Positions 31,905 to 43,321 of a stretch of 64,000 nt of DNA are shown piece after piece. The translations under genes were made by a program, and so were the position numbers. The notes below the pieces were generated by a model. The model was given only the letters and a program-made list of their open reading frames with translations. It had not been told where the DNA came from and searched no databases. Source of the stretch: Rugalucina vietnamica (taxonomy: Eukaryota > Mollusca > Bivalvia > Lucinida > Lucinidae); NCBI GenBank assembly GCA_964017185.1, contig OZ024883.1, forward strand, positions 45,626,997-45,690,996, written 5' to 3'. Within the stretch, counting starts at the first letter, position 1. Each line of letters begins with the position of its first letter.

Positions 31905-34900
31905 CTACATTCTGGCCATGGGTGGCTTAACACCTTTCTTCGCCGGGTCCGTGTCGGATATCCAGATGTCAGATGTGCAGTCACCCCCGGGGTATCGGAT
32001 CTCGTGGGCCAGAACAGGACCCCCGGGCTCATCTCCGAAATCCACGAGGAAATTCTCATTGACCTTCATACCACCGTTGACATTGTCACAGTCTATCTGC
32101 AGCAGCATTGATCCTTTCCTATGGAGAAAAAATGAGCCGTAATGGACACATATATATATGGTAAATAACTTAAATGTCTGCTTTGTCAATGAATATTCTA
32201 CTAGTTTCTGTCGAGGAAGAGGAAATGTTTTGCGATGGCTATACTCATTTAATGACATTTAATGGGTCGAACTTGTCAATGACCATGGTCCTGTAACTTG
32301 CACAGCCCAATAAGTAAGCATGTAGAGGCAACGCTACAATTTGTTTGGCCACGTTTTGTGTCTAATGTTGTACTAAAGCTCTTACTTGCACATTTCTGGG
32401 TAGAATTGTTGATCCCAGGCGGTGAACAATGACGTTGTGACGTAGAGACGTTTACCGTCCAGACTGAGCTGGATCATCTGTGGTGAGCCAATAATAGTTT
32501 TGCCCTTGACCTTGGGTCTGATTGGTTGTTCTCTCAGCTCCTTATCCTCCGTAACTGCCACGCCCTCCCCTTTACAAATACTACCACCTAGCCATACCTA
32601 AAGATGGAATAAATAAAGGGTTTCTTTCTGAACATAACGATTTCGTCGGGCTTTCAAACTTGAGCAAGGTGAGGGTAAAAATAATATTATAGTAACAATG
32701 CACTATTGCTTATTTAAACCATAGGTTTTAATTGGTTTAACTGATCATGTTTTATAACATATCATGGGCTTCATGCATTTTCTATCGATGTATTTCAAAT
32801 CCTATAATATCTGTTTCTTCGTTTTCTGGTTGACCGTATGCCAGGGTAAAAAAGATGCTAGTAATGAGTTACCTGTCCTGTAAGTTTCGGATTTCTTCTG
32901 TCCGTGATGTCATACTGACGTATGTCACCATGTAACCAATTACTGAAGTAGATGAACTTATCATCCAGTGATAACAATATGTCTGTGATGAGACCTGAAA
33001 CAAGAGGACCAATGGTCCTGTAAACGCTCACCTGAGTTCTGGGATATGCGACAGCTGACCTTGCCATAAAATAGGTCAAGGTCATCTGGGGGTCATGATT
33101 ATACAAACTTTGTAGAGCTCCATTCACTGATGCTTCAGGCAAAGTTTCAAAATCATAGGTCTTCCGGTTCTGTAGAATAAGATTTATGAAGGTTTTTGCT
33201 ATTTATAGCCATGGTGGCTATCTTGGTCATGTGACCTTGACCATTTATATTAACTTCTATTTCCCTTTCCTAACAATGCTCCACATAAAGTTTGTCTTTG
33301 ATTGGCCAAGCGGTTTCAGAGAAGAAGATGCCCCGGGGTGGGGACAGACCTGCCCCTGGGGTCCATTTTTTTAGAATCATAAATCTTCAGTCCATTTGCC
33401 CCCATTTCCATAAAGTTTTTCCCTTCAAATGACATTTTGACAATTTTCCCCATTCAAATGCATGGGCGACCTATTTTGACCTTGCCATGAAAAAGGCCAA
33501 GGTCATCCCAAGGCTCAGGTGAGCTAAATATAATGGGCAAAATGTCATATGAACACTTATCTTGAAACGAGAAGTGTTTTAAAATGTGTTTACAATCTGA
33601 AAACAAAATCTGCAGATATTGTAGTAGCATATTTTTCATAGGTTTAATTTTTATCAACATAAAAACACGATCACAAAATTGTTATAATTTTATTATTTGG
33701 TTTTTAGTTCTACTCATTTGAATGCGCTTCGGGTGGTAATTTACAGCAGTACCAACTTGTAGCATATACATCTAGAACAAAAGCAGGTTCGGAGCTTATC
33801 AACTGATCAATGACACTGGGTAGAGGTCAGACAGTAACAGTTATGCCCCCCTTACCTGGCATACAGGGTGGAGCCCACCTTACCTGGCATACTAGGTAAA
33901 GCCCAGTTTGAGACTTTCTTGTCAGGTACGTCTATAACTTTCTCTGCACTCCAGGTGCCCATCTGAAAACATGACATGTGGCAGTGCTACAATGAATAAG
34001 ACAATAACATTTAGGAAACAATTTGATGCTGTTTGGAGTAGTAGTTCGCGTGCAAATTCTTACTTTGGCTTAAACAATGTCCGTATCTAAGATTCCTTCT
34101 CCTCTGGTTGCATTATTCTATTGTGACGCTCGTATGGGGTTTCGGGTCCGGTATTCCATACAGCTAGTCCATCAAAATTCAGCACATCAAAGCGTTACTT
34201 TTAAGAAATGTATACTAGGTATGGATACTAGGTATGAATTAAGTATGAATTAAATGCCTATATAATTTGCAAAGTGGCGAACTACATTATATCAGTATAT
34301 TATTTACAGACTGCATATCTTAGTGAAATGCTGTTAAAATATCATTCAAAATTGTGATCAGGCTTACATTTTCTAACCAACGTTTAATACATTTGGCCCC
34401 ATTTGGATTATAAGTTAGTCTTTGTATCGCCTACCTTGTTGAAAGTTTCAAAATTATAGTAAAGCTAAAAATAAAAATAGCCGTGTTTCCACTAACATGT
34501 AAAAGACAGGATAGGGGCGGTAGGTCGGAAAATATCCTTCTTTTTCATGTATTTTCTCTTTGTTGAAAATGTGTCTAAAAGGAGAAAACGCGCTTAAATT
34601 AATTATAAGTACTAGAAACAGACATGCAATGAAGTGTAAAACAATTAGGAAGCTAAAGAAAGTGAGTTTAAATATTATTGTTTCAGTTATGTTGTTTTTA
34701 AATTATTATCTGTACTCCTAATAAAATGTACATGTAAGGGTCGGTCGGCATGAAAATATTTTCTTTTTATTTTTGATGGCAATAAAAACAGGGTCGGCAC
34801 AAAAATTCAAAGTCGGTTGGGTTAGTGGAAACACAGCTATTTGTATGCCTAATTCTCTTTGGCTCCATGTTACCAAATCTATAAGGTCACTGAAGAGGCT

Positions 34901-35549
34901 TAAGTAGCAGAAACCGCGGTATGGCTCATCCCCTTTCTCATTAATATTTTCACTGCTCTTAAAGGATCTCAGTTTTATTTTATTTACATTATTTCTATAG
35001 AAATGGAATACAGTTGAGCTGAGTGCGCATCCCACATATCCTTCTGTTGCCTCTGGGTCGTGTAAGAACCTGATCTCCAGAGGGATATAGCCCTCAGGCC
35101 CCAGGTCAACTGTCTGGATCAGCTTGTGGGTAGTCCAGTCCCAGAAATCTATTTGTCGACCATACAGACCTACAAAAATGGACACATATATGCCATTAAT
35201 GTTGTGCAAGAATTTGTTATGAAGAATGTAGTTCTAATGAATAGTCCAGTCCCAGAAGTAAGAGGGCCTTATTAGAGGACAGACATGCACCATGAATATT
35301 GTGTAAAATATAGTAAGACACATTGTTGGTGTCAAATGGCAGATTGATACGACTTGATGTAGCTAGTAGTCAGTATAGAATGCAACATCAACTACAGAAC
35401 AGCACAGATCATACACTTCATTTACACCCGGGTCTTACAAAGACATTAGAAGAACATACATGTATACTACAAAGTAAACAGATACGATGGCAGGATTCTG
35501 TGATCTAATGAAGTTAGTTTTAATGCATTCGCACAGGCACGCGCGCGCG

Positions 35550-35586
<37 letters not shown>

Positions 35587-38500
35587 AACATGTCTAGCTT
35601 GTTGGGGGTGTTTTAGACTGTTTTTATACATTTGTCGAAATACATTTAATATAGGTCATGAATAATTTAGCTGTCATATTAACTATATTTCAAAGAGCCA
35701 TCATTCGTAGAACAACACATACAAAAACATTTTAAACATTTTTGCAAAATCTCTACAACGACGAATAAATTTTACAACAATGAGTAAGTTGAAACGTTCA
35801 TCCATGGATCATAAATAGTAAGAAAAAGGGATAGACAAACCATGCCTATGGATTCCTTGAATGCCAACACAGACAGCAGATGCACATGTATATTTATGTA
35901 TACTACTTTGTATAAAAGTATAGTGTTATTATAGGGATCAAACATGATTTTCTATTCATTTACATTCGATAGGTCCCGAGGGGAGTGTTGAAAACCGAGG
36001 GCGTTTTCAACACTCCCCGAGAGATCTAGCGTATGTTAATGGATGACGTGCGTGTGTGAATTGCAATATCTCTTCATTAATAAAGTTAGCGACGCAGATA
36101 TTTATACAATAATATTGTTTATTGTGGTCTTTAAGATTTACTTATTTATAAATAAGTGCGACACAGATATTTATACAATAATATTGTTTATTGTGGTCTT
36201 TAAGATTTACTTATTTATAAATAAGTGCGACACAGATATTTATACAATAATATTGTTTATTGTGGTCTTTAAGATTTACTTATTTATAAATAAGTTCGAC
36301 ACAGATATTTATACAATAATACGAGGGTTGGGATTTAAGTTCGTAGACTTTGGCTACTGATTGAATATTACAGCATTTATTCAATATTTGATGCATTATT
36401 ATAAAGAAACAAAGTCTCCTTGTTTCGTGTTTACAATATTTTTCAAGATATCTTGCGCAGTGCTCATAAAATGGTCTCCATAGCAACCTAGGTTTCGCTA
36501 CCCGGGGCACGCCGAATTTTTAACAATTCTGAAGTTCTGTGGCGTTGAAGAACACACCAATAATTATCATATTGCAAACCAAAACTTGAGCCAAATCAGA
36601 TTAAGGCATTGTTATCTCAGTTTAAATTTTTAAGCATTGTGTCGACGACTTGTTTTATTATTGGAGAAAATATATGGCCAGTCGCGCTGCTTGGAAAAGA
36701 AAAATGGCGTTAACAGGCAACGTCGAAACAACAACATTGATCAAATGTTACCCACAGAAACATTCAAAATAATAGGAATGTGTTGCACAGTTGTGGAACA
36801 GATCGTGCAGTGGTATTTAAATGGTATGTGAGATTTCAGATGGACGTACTTAAATTTTAACGAAGAGAAATGCACTCGTCCACAATAAGTCTTCGAATGC
36901 TACGGCCAACATTCTTGATTTAAAACACTGATATGCATGATACGCATAGAAAGTTATGTATAAGAACAATATCTGATGATCACATCATTTCCACAATAAT
37001 AATGAAGAAATCCCTGAAGAAAATCTTGCAAATAACTAAAGGTATGGCTTGTTGTTTGGTTCCAAAACAAGGCGTTTTAATGCTGACACTTATTGAAATT
37101 TGACGTAGTTTTGACAGAATTTCCGCGACGTGCCCCGGGTGATGAAAGTTCATCGTGTTTAATTCATTGTTGTGCGAATACCATTTTGAGTAGAACAATG
37201 CTTTAAACCTTATACGATAGGTAAAAGAATGTATTTTCAGATTATAGCATTTGAATTTCTGTGTGACAGACATCTGATCCTTTACAAAGAAAGTCTACAA
37301 ACTTAAATCCCAACCCACGTATTGTTTATTGTGGTCTTTAAGATATAGAGGATCTTACACGAGTGGTCATTTCATATGAAATTTATTAAACGAGCCTTTG
37401 GCGAGTTTAATAAATTTCATATGAAATGACCACGAGGGTAAGATTCGTTTTATCATATGACTTTTTAAATAGGATTTTATCGCCTTCGAAGTAGACATAT
37501 TTTCAATGAAAATTTACATTGTTGTTACGGACGTCGTCAATGACGTTACGTATTCCCGCAAAAGTGTTATTACACGTGTGGTCATACGATTTTTATGACA
37601 TAAAGTTATCCAATGGAAAACAGCGACGTCATATGATAATATAGGGTTATTGCACTGATATCGGTGAATATTGTCCCGAGTTGGGATATCGAAGGACGCG
37701 AGCTTGCGAGCGTCCGTAGATATCCCAACGAGGGACAATATTCACAGATATCAGTGCGATAATCCTTTTATTATATAGCTATAAATATTTCCGTGTCATG
37801 TTTTATGTTTTGTTGAGAGTAAACATTAAAAAAATAAATATCTACACAAAAGCTGCGATAATATCCAAAGGTGATATCATTTTTGCACTAGTGCAATATC
37901 AAATGATATCACTTTTGCACTGTTACTTTTCAGAAGCAAATTTTGCAATTGATTCATTATTTCTGACATTTTTTTTTCTTTTTTCGGATTAAATTGCTTA
38001 AATCTGAAAGTGTCAAACTTCAGTTGACGTTTCGGACCTGTATGACGTCATTTTCCACGTGACGTCAGATGAAGATGACGTCATTAGAGCTGACGTCCCA
38101 AATTAACTATTTTGCAAGATGACCCTAAAGTAAAAATAATGGCAAAGATTTACAATAAGATTTTTTTGCTTTTAACAAAGTGTGCAGTATCAAGTAAGTG
38201 TGCCGATATCGTCTGATATCTGCACACTTTTTACTCGGCTTTTATCCCTATCTTTTAATCATTTGATATTTATAGCTATATAATAATTACTTATATTCTT
38301 ATTTAGGTCCTTTGAGATCAGTAAAGATATTCAGAGTGTTCAAAACACTCACGTTTAGAAACATACTTCTAAGCAATGTTTAAATTTTTAGACCCCTTTT
38401 AGGAATGTGTCTTTGATTAAGACTTCTTATGTAAATTTTCGAAATTACAGTTTACTAGTCTGGCGTTTATTGCCGGTTTAAATAGGGCTACTGATGAGGG

Positions 38501-38598
38501 TTCATTACCCGAAATTGTGCAATATAGTCCATACTTTCTCCCTTTGAATGTTTTACTGCTTCCAAAGGATTAAACCATTATATTAATTTATAATCTAT

Positions 38599-38646
<48 letters not shown>

Positions 38647-41600
38647 ATGAAGAGAAAAGAAGAGAGAGAACAATATTAGTACAGTTGGACACAATTGTAT
38701 ATTCACGTTAGCTATTCTATTTCAGTAATTTTCGCTTGATAAGGGAGAATGCAATATATGTCCATATACAAAAATGTGAAAACGCAAATTATATTATGTG
38801 AAAACGGGTAGGAAAAGAAAGTATGCATACAGTGGCCCACAGTGACAGCCTAATTTCTAACATCAAACGGTGTTTTATCAGTTCTCGTCTGCGATGTCAT
38901 GTAAGGTCAATGTAATAAAATTATTCATTTGCAAACAATAAGATAATGATATCCGTTAGTACAAGAAGGGCGAAATAAATACTCAAAGGCTACGTGTACC
39001 CTTCATTAGATACGTTTGTGTGACTTTCAAATAAACAAAAAAAAATGTTTTCGTTATGCCGCTTCCAGTGGCGTTGTAACCTGCACAACAGGTTGGTGCG
39101 TAGCCAGGCCAGTGATTTTATTTGTGGCATGACAAAAAGAGGTGTCACTGGGCCTACCTTCTTCTACGTGTTTGGGATTGAACCCTGACCTCCAGGCTTT
39201 AGGTGCGCCCCATGCAGAGCTGACCATGACATTATGCCCGGGTTGGTACCAGAAATCGTACCCAAACTTGGCGTTTTGTCCGTTCTCCCACACACCCGTC
39301 ATGTCAAACGTTTTACCGTCCAGCAATACAAACCCACCTAGAACATTATGTGACCTCTATTATTTGAAAATGAAAAACAAATCATAGACAAAAAATGTTC
39401 TAGATTTGGTAGATTCCAAGAAATAATGTCTATGAGCAATAAGAAAAATCAATGTGAATATAAAGCCAACTACCATAACATAAAAAGTACCTTGTATGTT
39501 TAAAAGGGTTAGATTTCATGAAATTACCACAGTCCTGAACATGTTTATCAATAGTTCGAAGTTCTTATGTTTACAAATAACTCAGATAATTAAGTAAAAT
39601 TCCTTGATCTAGACACATTGACGTTATCTATAAGTAGTTTATATCCCACCAACCTTTAGCGTTTCCCTCTGGGTCACCCATACAACTGATCATGACGTAA
39701 CCATTGGCGAGACAGTGGGTGGTGTGTGGGGCTCCCAACCCCGCCACCTCGTGCATCACGCTGGGCTCTATCGTCTAGAAAATGGATTAGAAAACAAAAA
39801 TACATGTGCAAGAAAAGTCCAAGACTGTTTCTTGTAAGACAAAATGCATCGTTTGTTTGTTAAATTGTGGCAGATTACTAACTCTCTGACACAATTACGT
39901 AGATAGTCGACATACATTAGTTGGGTATTATCTGAATGCAATCGTTGTTCGTTGTTACATAAGTTGTTTGACAACAATTCTTTCATCTAATGTCTGAAAC
40001 ATTATCTCTGATTATGGTTTTTGGCAGAAATATTTTACGTGGAAGACGAAAGGAAATTCATAAATTCATTTTCATGTCAAAAGCTTGATCTTCGTCCTAA
40101 TAGAACCTAAAAAAATGTAAATCGGTCAGCAGATAAGGCTTTTTATGGCCAAACTGATTTTTGAATAGGAATTTTGCACTGGCAAAGGAGATAAATCGAT
40201 GATCATAAAAAAAAAAAAAAAAAAAATCGAAAAGTTTTATTTTATTTTGCAGATTTCGCCTCAGGTATGTCATTTGTGTCACTTTATAATGATTTTGAGT
40301 AATCGTGAATAAATACAAAGAAATTAATTTGTTTTGCTAAAAATATTTACTTACCTTCCATGAGACTTGTGTACAGGAAATCCCTATCCAAATATGCTTT
40401 CTCTTTTTGCTGCACATTTTGAGACAAATTAAACGCTTAAATAATATACGAAAAACCATTATCACAGACTAGGAAGCACACTTCAGTTACTGTAACATAG
40501 GCTACTATTCACTGCAACATTTTGACAGGTTAAGAAAATCTTATATTTATTGGACTTCCCTTGCAAGGCAAAATACCTTGAAGAGCCTTGGTGCACGTGG
40601 GTCTGTCCCGACATCTGTAACGTAGATCCGGTCACTGTTGAGGCACGGTAAGATCAAACGATTCCGGGTTTTACTACCGTCGTCATGGCAACTAGAGCAG
40701 GCATTCCAGCCACTGTGGTGGAGTTCATCAGCTAAGTTTGGCATATACAGTCTGTGGATTACCTGCGGCAATTATAAAAGAATTTAACTTCATGGTTTGC
40801 AGATATTTTCATAATGTAGACTTTATGGCGTATATGAAGTATATGCGTGTCTATGACTTAGTACTATGCCTCATAAACCTACCGAAACAATGAACCGACT
40901 TATTTGACCTACCAGTGGTACGGAACTTCTAGCATTTACAGGCAATAAAAATAAAGCTATTAAAGCCACGTATGACCCAAATTTCGGGAAACGATTTGCG
41001 TAACTGGAAACTTTGCAGAACTGGTCACACAACTGTGTTTTTGGTCAAGTGATGTGTATACTACAGTACCTTGCTGTATGTCTTTGATTTCGGGTCCACG
41101 TCCACAGTGACCAGGTAGTCCGGTCTCTTGTGTCTCTGATCCGGTGGGATAATACACGGGATATAGACGATCTCCTCCCGTTTGCCGTTCGTGAACGCCT
41201 CCATGGGCGTGGCATACCCGGGACCTTTTCCACAGCATGCTGAAATCAGAAAATTCACAAATTGTAATGCATTTCGTACCATTCACTGATAAGATTATTG
41301 TAATTTCTACAGAGGGGTAGATTTCTTTTTGACAAATATGCTTGTACTTTTTCTTTTGTGCTATTCACTTGTTTTCATTGTGTTTTGACCGAAGTATACA
41401 TGGTTTTTCGTATTTTCCGGGAGTGGGGGTTCTTCAAAATTATATACACATATGACGCGCTTGGAAACTGCAACAAGTTGTTTCCCCAGTATCAACCCTT
41501 TTTCTGACAATGATTCACACAGTTACCATGCTACCATGCAAAAGAGAGCTGTTCCATGTAATTTCTGCTGGGTTCAAGTCGATGACGAAGTGCATTCGCA

Positions 41601-41938
41601 ATCCGATTTGATTGAGCGAAACCATATTGCTGCGCTTTAGGTTTATCACCCTTGCTTCACGAAAAGTTGAACACTCGTCTTTTGCACAAGATGGTCTAGT
41701 GATGCCGAATGAATCATTGAACGCTAAATGGAACCATGGAACAATGTTGTGTTACTGAGGTTTTGGTTTATGATATATCCCGAATGAGTCCAGAAAGCTG
41801 CGGTAGCGATTTCAGGATATTAACCGCAGTACATTTGATTTTAAATGCGCATGCATCGACAGTGGAGGAACTCACAAGTACTAAAAAGTTAACTGTTTAC
41901 GTATAAAAGGAAAAGAAGGATTAGTTTTTCTTACCCAT
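31905..41938 (-). CDS. SELENBP1: selenium-binding protein 1 / methanethiol oxidase, complete
   Basis: Ten coding exons, minus strand: 41938-41935, 41239-41070, 40762-40577, 39774-39654, 39337-39158, 35169-34988, 33962-33884, 32994-32873, 32597-32386, 32118-31905. All phases join; 1470 nt including the stop, so 489 residues (the vertebrate protein is about 470). Exon 1 supplies only ATG G before a GTAAGA donor, giving Met-Ala, then [14 protein letters not shown]. Family hallmarks follow: [34 protein letters not shown] with the Cys-Ser-Ser-Cys motif tied to selenium binding, [61 protein letters not shown] and [15 protein letters not shown]. The family is cytosolic and oxidises methanethiol to formaldehyde, hydrogen sulfide and hydrogen peroxide. 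All key blocks are intact, so it is probably functional. Introns hold repeats and a 3.8-kb palindrome-rich intron. Confidence 0.95.
33001..33531 (-). repeat. AGCTCACC-family copy inside a SELENBP1 intron
   Basis: On the minus strand it begins TTTAGCTCACCTGAGCCTTG and ends GTTTACAGGACCATTGGTCC TCTTG. It carries GTGACCTTGACC-type words and GGTCATGTGACC. Its 3' end is followed at once by TTTCAG, the acceptor of the exon at 32994-32873. Confidence 0.8.
33849..33908 (-). repeat. 30-bp tandem duplication of a splice donor
   Basis: The plus strand shows CCTTACCTGGCATAC twice, 30 bases apart, each followed by AGGGTGGAGCCCA or AGGTAAAGCCCA. It copies the exon end and donor of the exon at 33962-33884. 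Confidence 0.8.
35545..35584 (+). repeat. (CA)n microsatellite
   Basis: About 17 CA units after a short GCGCGC stretch, in a SELENBP1 intron. Confidence 0.95.
35962..36033. repeat. palindrome, about 20-bp strong stem
   Basis: GAGGGGAGTGTTGAAAAC pairs with GTTTTCAACACTCCCCGAGA around CGAGGGC; weaker pairing extends outward. Confidence 0.8.
36089..36321 (+). repeat. 69-bp tandem repeat, interrupted
   Basis: GCGAC(G/A)CAGATATTTATAC starts units at 36089, 36158, 36227 and 36296, exactly 69 apart. The period is a multiple of three, so one frame stays open for 105 codons, but the protein is only a repeat of the unit. The fourth unit is cut by an insertion at 36322 and resumes at 37320-37345 (TATTGTTTATTGTGGTCTTT). 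Confidence 0.95.
36322..37319. mobile_element. mariner-type element with TA target duplication
   Basis: Left end CGAGGGTTGGGATTTAAGTT; right end, in reverse complement, CGTGGGTTGGGATTTAAGTT. Inverted repeats extend about 30 bases. TA lies on both sides, and removing the element plus one TA restores the 69-bp unit. Length 998 bp. The interior is too decayed to recognise a transposase. Confidence 0.85.
37351..37446. repeat. long palindrome, about 40-bp arms
   Basis: GTGGTCATTTCATATGAAAT-TTATTAAAC pairs perfectly with its complement at 37403-37434; outer bases ATCTTAC pair too. Loop about AGCCTTTGG. Confidence 0.9.
37635..37778. repeat. long palindrome, about 65-bp arms
   Basis: TTGCACTGATATCGGTGAAT, then ATTGTCCC, TTGGGATATC and GGACGC pair with GCGTCC, GATATCCCAA, GGGACAAT and ATTCACAGATATCAGTGCGA. 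A few mismatches. Centre at about 37700 (GCGAGCTTGCGAGC). Confidence 0.9.
37766..38290. repeat. nested inverted repeats
   Basis: Outer pair: TTATTATATAGCTATAAATA (37769) against TATTTATAGCTATATAATAA (38267). Inside are GTGATATCATTT/AAATGATATCAC (37873-37911, with TTGCACTAGTGCAA between) and AAGTGTGCCGATATC/GATATCTGCACACTT (38196-38230). Confidence 0.8.
38600..38642 (+). repeat. (AG)n microsatellite
   Basis: About 21 AG units in a SELENBP1 intron. Confidence 0.95.
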
Positions 41939-42244
41939 ACTTTTGTGTTACTCCTTTCGTAAAGGTCGCCCGACTATATACAAGATTATTGACCCAATTT
42001 TATAGATAACAAAAGTCACTGTTTGTCAACTGCGTCAAATATACATTAAATGTTAGTTGATCCAAGGTCGCATTCATATGCCCAGTTCGGACTAAAATAA
42101 ACCAGTAATCATTGAACATGGTGAATAGTTAGCGGTTTTGTCCCTTCGTCTAACAAATGCAAATTCATGGGCTTTTTTTTTCTAAATCGTACATGCGTGC
42201 GTGGTGCCAGAATGAACACCCCGTTTTACGCCCATGCATCATGT

Positions 42245-42333
42245 ATGTTAGCTTCCTTGGATCCATTCCGACATGACTGAAAAATTGTTGCCTGGGACGC
42301 TAAGCCTCACCACAAAACACACGCACAAGCACA

Positions 42334-42378
<45 letters not shown>
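42245..42378 (+). mobile_element. SINE core fragment with (CA)n tail
   Basis: CGACATGACTGAAAAATTGT and CCTGGGACGCTAAGCC match the inverted SINE cores at 18.7 and 22.3 kb, followed by a (CA)n run at 42302-42377. From 41970 to 42244 and 42400 to 43320 I see no gene. Confidence 0.65.
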
Positions 42379-42381
<3 letters not shown>

Positions 42382-43011
42382 TCCCTGGAAACAAATATAC
42401 TCCTCAAAAGACGTTTTGCACACTTAGATCTTTCATATTTTTAAGAGACATTTTGACTTACAAATTTTAAACCTACCTTTTTGAATTTGCACAGTCTGAA
42501 AGAGTTTGATAATGAGTGTGATGAGACTAAAAACGTTGCGGAAACGATTTTAAGAAAAAATAAAAATACTGCAAATACTGAAAATCGGAAAATCGATTTA
42601 AGACAAAAAAAAAATCATCAGTATTGGAGAAAATGAGTTAAATCAAATGTGATTACAATTTTTGATCACTATGAGATGTTTTGACACCAAAACCTACCGC
42701 CTCTTTTTTCTGTTAAATGCGATCTCATATTGCATGAGTATGTTTTTGATACGCAGCTCTTTTTATTTGGATGGATTGAAGAGCAGTTCCTCCAGTGAAA
42801 CATTAAGGGGCGCTGTATGCTTGGTTTGATGTATATCTTTAACATTCAGGATCGCTCCAAAACAGCCTCTGACAAATGAGATTATCACAATTCTTAAGAC
42901 TCCTCAATGTTTTGTTGTATGTTTTTATGTTTTATGTAATATGTGTAGCGTTATATGTTTAATGAGGGCCACATGGTAATAGCTAATAGTTAAATGTGTT
43001 TCATCCTCTTT

Positions 43012-43068
43012 GAATAAATAAATAAGTAAATAAATAAATAAATAGATAAATAAATAAATAAATAACAT
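43012..43068 (+). repeat. (AAAT)n microsatellite
   Basis: About 14 AAAT/AAGT units. Confidence 0.95.
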
Positions 43069-43321
43069 GACATGATTTTATTTTTCGCAAATGCTGGTCA
43101 GATGCCATACAGACCACTTTACTTATGATATGACCAACACGAATATTCCTTTCTGCACTTTCTACTGATTCCTTATCTATACAGTCGGATTTCACTTGAT
43201 AATAACGAAATACTTTCAAATACTGATTTATTTGTTAAAATCATGAATGGGCGAGGAAGTTTTCCGTCCATTTTATTCTTTCTGGAAGTTGTTTCAGAAA
43301 TACGTATCGGTAACACTTTAG

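Noticed and set aside
33361-33480. Extra SELENBP1 exon within the long minus-strand ORFs around 33 kb
   Set aside because: The sequence belongs to the AGCTCACC repeat copy and no residue block is missing from the assembled protein.
36089-36321. 69-bp repeats considered as a CRISPR-like array
   Set aside because: Units are directly contiguous and identical throughout, without spacers.
36043-36360. 105-codon plus-strand ORF with repeated [11 protein letters not shown]
   Set aside because: The frame is open only because the 69-bp tandem repeat is a multiple of three; its codons are just the repeat unit.
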